NCBI GenBank assembly: GCA_036245525.1
Contig: BTPG01000005.1
Location: 213,452,875-213,516,874, forward strand
Source: Semisulcospira habei
Taxonomy: Eukaryota; Mollusca; Gastropoda; Semisulcospiridae
Length of the DNA stretch: 64,000 nt
Direction of reading: 5' to 3'
Shown: positions 28,317-39,382 of the stretch, one piece after another
How the letters are laid out: each line of letters begins with the position of its first letter
Numbering within the stretch: position 1 is the stretch's first letter
The notes under the pieces: model-generated
Seen by the model: the letters and a program-made list of their open reading frames with translations, nothing else
Databases searched by the model: none
What the model was told of the DNA's origin: nothing
Position numbers and translations under genes: made by a program

Positions 28317-29470
28317 GTATTCCAGAAAGCTTCATCAATAGAACTAGCATCTATCTTCTTCAGAGGTACCACTTCTGGATATCTTGTAGCAAAGTCCACC
28401 ATGACCAACACAAACCTGTGTCCTCTGTCTGATGCTGGGATTATGGGCCCAATGATGTCTGCGGCTACCCGGTCGAACGGCTGATCTATCAGCGGCATGC
28501 TTCCCAATGGAGCCTTCCGAACTTTCCCTGGAGGCGTAGACCGTTGGCACTGGTCGCAGGATTTGCAGTACCTGTTCACATCTGAGCACACCCCTGGCCA
28601 ATAAAAGCTGCGCTGTACTCTCTCCTGCGTCTTACGCGCACCCAAATGTCCGGCCATGGGAGTATCGTGTCCAATCCGTATCACTTCATTCCTGAATTGC
28701 TGTGGTACAATTACTTGCTTCTGTGAGGAGTGGTTATTACTGTAAGCCCGATACAGTATTCCCTTCTTCCAAAAGTAGTGGACCTTGTTTCCATTTTTAC
28801 AGGTCGCAGGTGGTTTCCCAACTTTGGGACGGACGTTTTCCAAACTTGGGTCCTCCCTTTGAGATCGTTTCAAAACTTCAGGTGTTACTGAAATAACCTT
28901 CATCCTTTGATCCCCTGTCTCTAGGTTACCTCTTCTCGTCTTCAGTGCTTGCTGTCGCGTCATGACAGCCATTGCCATTTCCGTAGGGGTGACCGGAACA
29001 AAGTGTTGGACTCCTTCTGCGTCTTCCACCTCGTTCCCTATGATAACAGGTGATACTGGTCTGTCGAGAACTAATGCCCTGGCTTTTCCACAAAAGGGGC
29101 AGACGAGGTCGACAATCGCTGTGGGTCCTGTTACCGTGCTGGAATCCACTGACATTAGTGAAAGGCTCTTGCCGTCCAGTTGACCTTCCTTCACTAGCTG
29201 TTTGGCCACGATCAGTAGAGTTGCCCCAGTGTCCCGTAGCCCTTCAGCAACCTGACCATTCACTACTGCTGAACAACGCGGGTCGTACTTCAACTCGGCG
29301 GGCTTCTCTACCTTGGTCCTCTCTCCAACTTTTGCGACGGCTGCCTTCTTCGTTAGCTTGGTACAACTGTCTTTCCTTTTTCTCATCCTCTTCTTTCCGG
29401 TGCCGTACCTCCTGACGACAACGTTCCTCCCGGTCAGCCTGGTCCTGACGACGACGCTCCTCCTCCTCAC
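28241..29470 (-). pseudogene. Protease and N-terminal integrase of LTR retrotransposon 1
   Basis: The frame carries an aspartic protease active site (LRDTGATLLIV, about residues 78-88). It runs on through a linker into the integrase zinc-binding H2C2 domain (GHDTPMAGHLGARKTQERVQ; CKSCDQC) and the first catalytic Asp (VAADIIGP). No RT lies between protease and integrase, giving the Gmr1-like order. The N-terminal ~35 codons overlap the gag ORF in another register and may not be translated. The frame is lost near 28,285. Confidence 0.85.
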
Positions 29471-29927
29471 AACGTTCCTCCCGGTCGGCTTGGTCCTGAC
29501 GATGACGCAACTCCTCCTGACGACAACGTTCCTCCCGGTCGGCTTGGTCCTGACGATGACGCAACTCCTCCTGACGACAACGTTCCTCCCGGTCGGCTTG
29601 GTCCTTCTGCATCATGTAGACGATAAGGTCCTTCATGGTGGAATCATCCATAGGCCTCTCAACTACCTCCGTTTCAGTACGGTTAGTAAGCCTAGCAGGG
29701 CCTGGGGTTATGTTAGTAGGTGAGTACAACAATGGAACTAACTTTCCCCTACCTCTACCCAGCGATGGTGACGCAAACTGAAAAACCTGAGCTCCCGGAG
29801 ACCGTGGCTGAAACCCTGGACTCCTAGCAGCAGCCCCCTCTACGTCGGAAGCAGTGACTGACCGCGGGTGATCTCCGGCAAGCGCCATCCTGCCGCGAGT
29901 GTTGAAGGCCGGTCCGTCGTCCTCCAT
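29244..29927 (-). CDS. Gag-like protein with 18-residue repeats
   Basis: A 227-aa frame starting at ATG 29,927 (a longer frame has only a GTG). The N-terminal half is Pro/Arg-rich. The second half is a highly charged helix containing tandem copies of RQDQADREERCRQEELRH, a 54-bp DNA repeat at about 29,400-29,615. A coiled coil is likely. No CCHC knuckle is visible. Position just after the primer-binding site makes gag the natural assignment, but the protein is short for a gag and may be truncated or a separate leader product. Confidence 0.5.
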   Translation of the reverse strand: MEDDGPAFNTRGRMALAGDHPRSVTASDVEGAAARSPGFQPRSPGAQVFQFASPSLGRGRGKLVPLLYSPTNITPGPARLTNRTETEVVERPMDDSTMKDLIVYMMQKDQADREERCRQEELRHRQDQADREERCRQEELRHRQDQADREERCEEEERRRQDQADREERCRQEVRHRKEEDEKKERQLYQANEEGSRRKSWREDQGREARRVEVRPALFSSSEWSGC

Positions 29928-30191
29928 ACTATACAAGAGATGAAACACACAAGATCAGAAATGCCCACAAGCAACACGCCCTGTGACGAGCCTCGAACCC
30001 CGAGGATAGGCCTAAAAAACCCGCGTGCGAGCCCCAGCGCGTGCGCCCGAGCACCCAACCAACCGCCCTTAGTTTACCGTCGGCGTCCGTCAACGTCAAC
30101 CCGTCAGCCGAAACCGGCGACACAATACAAAACAAAACACGCTGAGCTGTACCTCGTACTACAATACGGGCGAGTTACCTCCCCCTATTGT

Positions 30192-30209
30192 ATCCCGGAC
30201 GAGCCCCCA
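30192..30209 (-). promoter_or_regulatory. Primer-binding site (tRNA-Pro)
   Basis: The minus strand reads TGGGGGCTCGTCCGGGAT, one base inside the 5' LTR. This is the 18-nt tRNA-Pro primer-binding site known from murine leukaemia-type retroviruses. It sets minus-strand DNA priming and confirms which LTR is 5'. Confidence 0.9.
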
Positions 30210-30210
30210 A

Positions 30211-31906
30211 TGTCACGACTAGGGAGTGACAGACGAGAATGGAAGATAGAACAGAAGTAGAACCCCCCAAATGTCCCGACTAGGGAGATAGACGAGAATG
30301 AAGGTTAGGAGTAGAAAAGAAGAAAGAGATAGACAAAGGACCCTAGCGTCTTGCCTCAAGACAGGTTACAGCTCAGCACAAGCAACACAACACATTTACT
30401 TTACACGCACACTCAATCTTTATTACTAATACACTAACTATTCCCCCTTTCCTTCCTTCCCACACTTCCCACCGACGCTTCCCCTCCCTGCCCCCTCCCG
30501 GGGAAAAAAGAAAGAAAGAAAAGAAAAACAAAAGGAAAAACTAAACAAAGGTTAACAATACTTCCAAGGTTAATACTACTTCCACAGCATCAGCATTGCA
30601 TCGAGTGGTGGAAACAAAACTCCCCCCACGCTACGCAGCACTGTTGCTCCACAATAATAAAAGTCAGGTTACAGCCCTCCGAACTGACGGCTGAAAAAAG
30701 TTATTTACAATATACTGTTTGTATACAAGAATCATATAACTACACCAAGGCAGAGTGAGTGACGGTAAGCTGAATAAGAATGGGACCACTGTGGTAAGTC
30801 GACAAACGCCTGTGGATCCCTCCCGTCCGGCTTCCTTAACGGTCGTACAGCTTCGCGGGTCTTCTCTCTCTCCGTTTCCCTGGCGCGAGAACTGGTTGCA
30901 ACGGCGACACGGCAGCTTCGACAGTCCAGATGACCGCGCCCCTTCCACGCCGACACCCGGTCCAGCGAGGCGTGGTTGGTCCTAATGCCCGTCGGCCCTC
31001 CAACCGGTCCCGACCCCGAACGTCAAAAATGCAAAACAAAAACAGAAGCCTAAACGGCCCCGTAAGCAACATAAACCAGAGGGTCTTAAAAACAGCTAAC
31101 CACCATACCCACCCTGCTTGGTTTACAAAAACACTACCACTAACCATTCAAGCACTTGACCTTCACTTATATGACACGTGCTTTCCAAATTAATCATTCC
31201 AAAATTTACACATGAACCAACACAACGAAAATTCTCAAACATTATAAAAAAAACCTTCCTAACATTCTCCGCACTTTCACAACAGCCAATACAACATTTC
31301 ACCAATACATTCCACTAACCAAAGCAACATTTCGCTAACAAGTTCAAAATAACTAATAGTTACAGAACCAAACAATAACGCCGAAACAATACTTCCCTTT
31401 AACACCCATCGAGTTCTACCCTCCTCCCCCCCCCCCCCCCCACGATACCCCTAGACCTAGCACATAGTACAAAACACCTATAACAACCATAACATGACAA
31501 AACATCCGCACGCGGGATTTTTAACGCACTTACCTCCTCTGCGACCGTCACAAACGCCGTCACCCGTAGGCAGAACAACCCCAGTCTCCGGCCTCCAACG
31601 ACCACGGAACTGGACTGGCGCTGTGTCACTGACTCTCACAACGGTCAGTCACTGACTACCAAACAGTCAGCTGGGCAATACAACCTGGTCTAACCGAGTA
31701 CAGCTGCGAAATAAACTATATTTCCCTAGCTCCCTACAAGCTAAACTCTGCAGTGAACACACTACCGTATCCACTAGCACGCCCCGCACGTGCAAAACAA
31801 GGAACACTAACCCGTGTCTACCAACATGAAAACTCGCTCTTCCTACACTGGCCGGTGCTTCGGTAACTTTCGACTACCACTGTCAAAACAGTCACTAACC
31901 GTGACA
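30211..31906 (-). repeat. LTR retrotransposon 1, 5' LTR
   Basis: About 1,696 bp, same termini as 25,056-26,766. Differences are a handful of substitutions and short indels, mostly in the first 150 bp and in the poly-C tract near 31,425. The LTR is unusually long for Ty3/gypsy and carries no gene I can identify. Transcription would start here on the minus strand. Confidence 0.95.
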
Positions 31907-32510
31907 GTCGGTAAGAATTAATTTTGCCATTCTCCTATGTAAAGAGTTTAGTCTTTTTAAGTAGACATCACTGCAACAATCCCACACTGTCGATGCGTAG
32001 TTTATATGTGACATGATGTGTGCATTACTGAACAATTTTCTGGTTTCACTATCTGTGTAATACTTCAACTTCGATAACATAAAACATTTCTAGAGACCGT
32101 TTTACAGACATTGTCAATGTGCACCTGCCACCTCAGCTGATTATCATTTGTGACCCCCAATAGACGACCTGTTCTATGATGTCGTCGCCGAGTGATAGAT
32201 TAAGCTTTAAAGGTTTTAACTGGTGCTTTTGGCGTGTTGCAATAATCATAGATTTTGTTTTAGTAGGATGCAGAATCATTGAGTTGACTTTACACCATGC
32301 TGCCCTTCTAAGAACCCACGCTATAGAACACTGCCACGAGGCGGCTGACACGGTTGCGTCCCCTGAACAGATGCTGAATACCTAGTGGTCTAGAAGTAAG
32401 CCAGAGGGGTCGGACTAACGCAGGCATCAATGAAAGCAATACCTTGCGAGACCTTACATTGAAGGAAAACCACTGAATGATAATACACACCACTTTTGCA
32501 AACAAAATCG
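31907..32510 (-). pseudogene. LINE L-A upstream fragment (RT region)
   Basis: The minus strand reads, across frameshifts, KVNSMILHPTKTKSMIIATR, LRWQVHIDNVCKTVSRNV, LKYYTDSETRKLFSNAHIMS and HINYASTVWDCCSDVYLKRL. This is a familiar LINE ORF2 section just after the catalytic YADD, which is not preserved here. It continues in frame across the 5-bp TSD of LTR element 1 into 25,055. The 5' limit is about 32,350-32,510. Confidence 0.75.
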
Positions 32511-33730
<1,220 letters not shown>

Positions 33731-33736
33731 TATGGC

Positions 33737-34884
33737 TTACTGGCAGTGAAATCTGGTGAGAGTCTTAACGATGTAAGGCTCTGTACGCGCGCTGTATGGG
33801 GAAATTCTCGATCAGCCGCACCCCACCGTTACTGTACGTAAGGGAATCGTTTACAGTAGGGGGGGGGGGGGGGGGTAGTGTTATAAACTTGTAACTGATG
33901 ACACGTTAGAGGTCGATAAGGACAAAATGACTTGTACTGTTGGATTCTAGAGTGTTTGGCGCTTCTATTTGTGTGTACGATTATCATATTTAAAAAAAAA
34001 AAAAATAAGCAGATTTTAACTAGCGTGCCGTTAAACCTGAACTGGTTTGTGGAACTATTCGCGTGTTTGGTTGCGCCCCTTTCCTGAGACAAATGCAGAA
34101 CTATGCAGACTATGTTGAAATCGCGAGAAAACAATTATCATAGCTTACTGGCAGTAGATCCCGGTAAGATATTAATGACGTAAAGGTCTGTGTGTGTGAC
34201 ATATGGGAACATTGCGACCTGCCGCACAGCACCGTTACTATACGTCAGAGCATCTTTTTTCTGTGGGGGTAGTGTTATAAACTTGTAACTGATGACATCT
34301 TAGGGGTTGATAAGGACAAAATGACTTATACTGTGGGATTTTAGAGTGTTTTGCGCTTCTAGCCATGTTTACGATTGTAACAAAACATTAAGCAAATGTT
34401 AACTAGCTTGTCATTAAAAGTGGACTCGTTTATGGAAATACTCGCGTAGTTGGCGGCGACAAATGCAGCACTCTGTAGACCCCATAAGGCATGATCAGTC
34501 CGAAGCGATAATATCGGGTTAGAGTGTATTGGTGTTATTTATAGTGATAAAACGGACTTTGTGTGTGATATGTGCTCAATTAGTGCGTAGTTGGTCGCTC
34601 CTCTTTCCTGAGACAAATGCAGCACTATATAGACCCCAAAAGGCATAATTAGTCAGAAACGATAATATCGAATTATCATAACGTATTGGTGATGGTTATA
34701 GTGATAATAAGAGCTTTGTGTGTGATTTATGCTCAAATCGCAGAATAATGGCACCGCATATTTAATCTTGCTCGAGTCGCTGTTCATCACTAATGGTGGG
34801 GTTACAATCTTGTAAGTGATGACACGTTAGTGAGCGATTTGGACACATTGCCTTGTTCTGTTCGATTCTAGAGTGTTAAGCGGG
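33737..34884. repeat. ~400-bp tandem duplications
   Basis: The block from CTTACTGGCAGTGAAATC (about 33,738) recurs from CTTACTGGCAGTAGATCC (34,145) with the same order of landmarks: TAGTGTTATAAACTTGTAAC, GATAAGGACAAAATGACTT, TTTAGAGTGTT/TCTAGAGTGTT and GACAAATGCAG. A shorter repeat (GACCCCATAAGGCATGAT and GACCCCAAAAGGCATAAT, near 34,480 and 34,632) and a third partial copy of the first block run up to the sat82 boundary. Non-coding. A G-run at about 33,859-33,876. Confidence 0.8.
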
Positions 34885-36595
34885 TAATTGTATAACAAAC
34901 AGTCAGGCTGGCGTTGAAGCTGGCTTTGAGAAGCGGTTAGTAATGGAACAGTCACATGCACTGGGGTAATTGTATAACAAACAGTCAGGTTGGCGTTGAA
35001 GCTGGCTGTGAGAAGCGGTTAGTAATGGAACAGTTACACGCACTAGGGTAATTGAATAACAAACAGTCAGGTTGGCGTTGAAGCTGGCTGTGAGAAGCGA
35101 TTAGTAATGGAACAGTAACATGCACTATGGTAATTGTATAATAAACAGTCAGGTTGGCGTTGAAGCTGGCTTTGAGAAGCGCTTTGTAATGGAACAGTTA
35201 CACGCACTTGGGTAATTGTATAACAAACAGTCAGGTTGGCGTTGAAGCTGGTTTTGAGAAGCGGTTAGTAATGGAACAGTTACATGCACTAGGGTAATTG
35301 TATAACAAACAGTCAGGTTGGCGTTAAATCTGGCTATGAGAAGCAGTTAGTAATGGAACAGTTACATGCACTGGGGTAATTGTATAACAAACAGTCAGGT
35401 TGGCGTTGAAGCGGGCTTTGAGAACCGGTTAGTAATGGAACAGCTACATGCACTAGGGTAATTGTATAACAAACAGTCAGGTTGGCGTTGAAGCTGGCTT
35501 TGAGAAGCGGTTAGTAATGGAACAGTTACATGCACTGGGGTAATTGTATAACAAACAGTCAGGTTGGCCTTCAAGCTGGCTTTGAGAAGCGGTCAGCAAT
35601 GGAACACTTACATGCACTGGGGTAATTGTATAACAAACAGTCAGGTTGGCCTTGAAGCTGGCTTTGAGAAGCGGTTAGTAATGAAACAGTTACATGCACT
35701 GGGGTAATTGTATAACAAACAGTCAGGTTGGCCTTGAAGCTGGCTTTGAGAAGCGGTTAGTAATGGAACAGTTACATGCACTGGGGTAATTGTATAACAA
35801 ACAGTCAGGTTGGCGTTGAAGCTGGTTTTGAGAAGCGGTTAGTAATGGAACAGTTACATGCACTAGGGTAATTGTATAACAAACAGTGAGGTTGGCGTTA
35901 AATCTGGCTATGAGAAGCAGTTAGTAATGGAACAGTTACATGCACTGGGGTAATTGTATAACAAACAGTCAGGTTGGCGTTGAAGCTGGCTTTGAGAAGC
36001 GGTTAGCAATGGAACAGTTACATGCACTGGGGTAATTGTATAACAAACAGTCAGGTTGGCCTTGAAGCTGGCTTTTAGAAGCGGTTAGTAATAGAACAGT
36101 TACATGCACTGGGGTAATTGTATATTAAACAGTCAGGTTGGCGTTGAAGCTGGCTTTGAGAAGCGGTTAGTAATGGAACAGTTACATGCACTAGGGTAAT
36201 TGTATAAAAAAAAACACAGTCAGGTTGGCCTTGAAGCTGGCTTTGATAAGCGGTTAGTAATGGATTAGTTACATGCACTGGGGTAATTGTATAACAAACA
36301 GTCAGGTTTGCGTTGAAGCTGGCTTTGAGAAGCGGTTAGTAATGGAACAGTTACATGCACTGGGGTAATTGTATAACAAACAGTCAGGTTGGCCTTGAAG
36401 CTGGCTTTGAGAAGCGGTTAGTAATGGAACAGTTACATGCACTAGGGTAATTGTATAACAAACAGTCAGGTTGGCCTTGAAGCTGGCTTTGAGAAGCGGT
36501 TAGTAATTGAACAGTTGCATGCACTGGCGTAATTGTATAACGGTCAGGTTGGTGTTGAAGCTGGCTTTGAGAAGCGGTTAGTAATGGAACAGTTA
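34885..36595. repeat. 82-bp satellite (sat82), array 2
   Basis: About 21 units of the same 82-bp repeat as 1-2,475, with the same minor variants. It ends at GGAACAGTTA, where the L2-like LINE tail begins. Confidence 0.95.
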
Positions 36596-36868
36596 ATAAT
36601 AATAATAATAATAATAAGGAAGATTTATAAGGCGCCAATACATGGTAAGTTGCTCTAGGCGCCGTACATATGAACAAAAACATATAAATATTACACAAAA
36701 TGTGACAAAGCCACATGTACAATTACACAAAAGAACAAAATTATGACTAAATACATTAACACTGATAATCAAATTGGGAAAAGATGGGTTTTAAAACTGT
36801 GTTTAAAACTGGCACTAGACTCACTGTGTCTCAATGATTTAGGAAGATCATTCCAGGCTGATGGACCC

Positions 36869-36882
36869 TGGTAAGAAAAAGA
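36869..36882. repeat. 14-bp TSD of SINE-like element copy 2, left
   Basis: TGGTAAGAAAAAGA, repeated at 37,270-37,283. Confidence 0.85.
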
Positions 36883-37269
36883 CCCCACCCGGATCTGCCC
36901 TGGGGGACTTGGGTGGGGTTAGGTATTTTTTAGTTCCCAGGGTCACCCTGGTCAGCCCCACAGGGTGGGTTTTTCTCCCTATTCTGGGGCATGTGTTTCT
37001 GTCTACCCTTGGTCCTTTCACCTGTATTTACCTTTTTAAAACTCTCCCTACTGTCTGCACTGCCTGTAGCTCTTGATATTGGATGTGTGTTGCTAAATGG
37101 TCTTAGCTTTATTTAGGCCCCAAGTGTTAGGTTTATTTAACGTATTTGACCGGCTGGCAACATACATTCAATGTTCTGTTTATTTTTTTTTCACAAGCAG
37201 TGCAGGCACGTACTGAAAAAGCCTTGTTGCTATCGGGACGTTAAGCAATGTGCAATCAATGTACAATCA
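36883..37269 (+). mobile_element. SINE-like element, copy 2 (complete, empty of Polinton)
   Basis: A 387-bp insertion between 14-bp direct repeats inside the L2-like ORF2. It begins CCCCACCCGGATCTGCCC and ends ATCAATGTACAATCA. Near its end it carries AAAGCCTTGTTGCTATCGGG and ACGTTAAGCAAT, related to the 3' end of the I/Nimb-like LINE at 5,240-5,270. It has no TIRs and no ORF. It is the paralogous empty site for the Polinton insertion: CGGATC at 36,890-36,895. Confidence 0.8.
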
Positions 37270-37745
37270 TGGTAAGAAAAAGATCTCTGCCCAAATCCTT
37301 TATTCCTTACTGTAAAAATACGAAGCATTTTATTGTCAGACGAACTGCGCAATTGCCTCGAAGGGATATAACAGTGAAGGAGCTCTGAAAGATAAATGGG
37401 TCCAGTGCCAGAAAGAGAAACATGACAAATGGACAAGACTTTGTGCTTGACTCTCTCCTTCACTGGCAACCAGTGGAGAGCGTGCAGGATGGGGGACACA
37501 TGGTCTGACCTTTTCGCTTTCATGACCAGACGTGCGGCTGAATTTTGGACTCTCTGGAGCCGATCAAATAGATACTGTGGGCATCCAGATACGAGTGAGT
37601 TGGCATAGTCAATGCGAGACAGAACAAATGAACAAACCAGAGTTTTAGTAGCCTCTGAGGTAAGGAACTGTCTAATAGAGCTAATACGACGCATCTCCAA
37701 ATAGGCTGCCCTGCAAATGTTTATCACCTGTTTATCCATGGACAA
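37230..37745 (-). pseudogene. L2-like LINE ORF2, C-terminal part
   Basis: Reads SSIRQFLTSEATKTLVCSFV, LSRIDYANSLVSGCPQYLFD, RLQRVQNSAARLVMKAKRSD and HALHWLPVKERVKHKVLSIC, the standard L2/CR1 thumb and C-terminal region. It ends FGQRSFSY before the SINE-like insertion, after which coding resumes at 36,868. A frameshift near 37,740 separates it from the RT palm. Confidence 0.85.
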
Positions 37746-38743
37746 GTCCTGCTCAATTGCAAAACCAGGTTCTTCACTGACTGAGAGAAACTGACGGTCG
37801 TGTTCACAATCATGATATGCTGAGGCAAAGCGGTAGAAGAAGACATTCTGGGTGATGCAATGAGCATGGCTTCCGTTTTTCCTTTATTTAGTTTGAGCTT
37901 GTTTTCTGACATCCACAGCATCACATCAAGAATGCAAAGTGACACGCTCTGGATGATTTCGTTGACCTGACTCACACTACCTGACTTATAAAGCTGTGTA
38001 TGATCACTGTATGCGTGATGTGAAACAGAGTGTCCAGCAATAATGCTGGACAAAGGCTGTACATACAGTAGGAAAAGCACTGGGCCTAATACTGAGCCTT
38101 GTGGGACCCCAAAACGGAGGCTGGCAGGTGCAGAGACATGCCCATCGACAGACACAGTCTGTGATCGCTCAGTAATGTAAGAGTGGAACCAAGACAGGGC
38201 AGTGCCATCAATGCCGAAAACAAGCTGGAGTCGATTAATCAGGGTAGTGTGGTCGATTGTGTCGAACGCGCTAGAAAGATCAAGTAAAGCGAGCACTGAC
38301 ACCTTACCATCATCCAGAGCAAGTAACAAGTCATTCATGATTCTAAGAAGTGCTGTTTCAGTACTGTGACAACATCTGTAGACTGACTGAAATGGATCCA
38401 TAAGATTGTTCAAGGCCAGGTGATCCAAAAGTTGCGAAAGCACAATCTTTTCGATCACCTTTGACAGAAACGGAAGGTTTGAGACAGTTCTATTATTCTT
38501 AAGGTCGTTGTGATCTAATGAGGTTTTTTTCAGTAGGGGTTTCACAACAGCACTTTTATACATTGAAGGGAAAACACCAGATGCAAGCGAAGCATTGACA
38601 ATGTGAGTAATATACGGCAGTAAACTATCCAAACAGTTGTACAACAAAGTGGTAGGCACTGAATCGAGCTCACATGACTTAGGGGGCATCTTCATTAACA
38701 ACTTGCGTACATCGTCACAGCATACAGGTCTAAACACAGACAT
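37724..38743 (-). pseudogene. L2-like LINE reverse transcriptase, mutated active site
   Basis: RT fingers and palm: PPKSCELDSVPTTLLYNC, SAVVKPLLKKTSLDHNDLKN, ALLDLSSAFDTIDHTTLI (first catalytic Asp) and RFGVPQGSVLGPVLFLLYV. The second catalytic box reads YSDH where YADD is expected, so both residues that flank and complete the box have changed. The frame extends upstream of 38,743 to about 38,895 (FIEKVQAICDDLDSQ). It is not active even apart from the downstream frameshift. Confidence 0.85.
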
Positions 38744-38901
38744 AGTCTGACCATGAAAGCAAAAGTCGATAGAAGAGACTGTTTTTGTCTGAGAAGACTG
38801 TGAGTCAAGATCGTCGCAAATGGCTTGGACTTTTTCTATGAAATATGTGGAAAAACGAGATGGAAGTTATGTCATGGAGTATATGCTAGGAAGAGGAGAA
38901 G

Positions 38902-38919
38902 ACTTACATGCACTGGGGT
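38902..38919. repeat. sat82 remnant between two LINE insertions
   Basis: CTTACATGCACTGGGGT, part of an 82-bp unit. The last seven bases CTGGGGT (38,913-38,919) are duplicated at 39,126-39,132 around the short LINE insertion. Confidence 0.75.
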
Positions 38920-39125
38920 CTTCTCTTGGCTTGACTTCGCGAACGAAGATTTTATAGGAGTTGCCCACGACGTCTGCAGGCGTGTTCGTGGCTACGGAGG
39001 CCAATCCGAGACAGGCAGGTTCGACCGCAGTGGCTGCAGGGGAAGGTATGGCCAGGGTTCTGAGCTGCAGCATCTCTGTTTTTTCTCATGAGCCGCTTGT
39101 CCTTAAGGCTAGCTCTGTGAGAGTC
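38920..39125 (-). mobile_element. 5'-truncated copy of the 54-kb LINE family
   Basis: About 206 bp whose minus strand matches the last ~200 bp of the LINE at 54,111-57,706, including the CysCysHisCys-encoding end and the tail GCGAAGTCAAGCCAAGA. Inserted in sat82 with a short CTGGGGT duplication. A typical severely 5'-truncated LINE copy. Confidence 0.85.
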
Positions 39126-39376
39126 CTGGGGTAATTGTATAACAAACAGTCAGGTTGGCGTTGAAGCTGGCTTTGAGAAGCGGTTAGTAATACAACAGTT
39201 ACATGCACTGGGGTAATTGTATAACAAACAGTCAGGTTGGCGTTGAAGCTGGCTTTGAGAAGCGGTTAGTAATGGAACAGTTACATGCACTGGGGTAATT
39301 GTATTACAAACAGTCAGGTTGGCGTTAAAGCTGGCTTTGAGAAGCGGTTAGTAATGGAACAGTTACATGCACTGAA
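39126..39376. repeat. 82-bp satellite (sat82), array 3
   Basis: Three further units, the last ending TACATGCACTG at about 39,374. Confidence 0.93.
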
Positions 39377-39382
39377 AAAGTG

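Larger units (their letters stand above)
25056..31906 (-). mobile_element. Ty3/gypsy LTR retrotransposon 1 (Gmr1-like gene order)
   Basis: A 6.85-kb element with two ~1.7-kb LTRs (TGTCACG...CGTGACA) flanked by the 5-bp duplication GTCGG (25,051-25,055 and 31,907-31,911). The minus-strand internal region holds a tRNA-Pro type primer-binding site, a gag-like ORF, then protease, integrase, a short RT remnant and RNase H. Protease-integrase-RT order is the Gmr1 arrangement, opposite to ordinary Ty3/gypsy. The RT palm is missing, integrase is frameshifted and there are stops. The element is defective although its LTRs are nearly identical, implying a fairly recent insertion by trans-complementation. 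Confidence 0.9.
36596..38901 (-). mobile_element. L2/CR1-like LINE, 5'-truncated, inserted in sat82
   Basis: The minus-strand LINE ends in a TTA-repeat tail (36,596-36,616 on the plus strand as TAA). sat82 resumes on the other side at CTTACATGCACTGGGG, so the satellite unit is split at the same point on both sides. It carries the RT and C-terminal part of ORF2 but no endonuclease, as expected for 5' truncation. The last coding segment (QGPSAWNDLPKSLRHSES, 36,784-36,868) is split from the rest by a SINE-like insertion. Confidence 0.85.
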
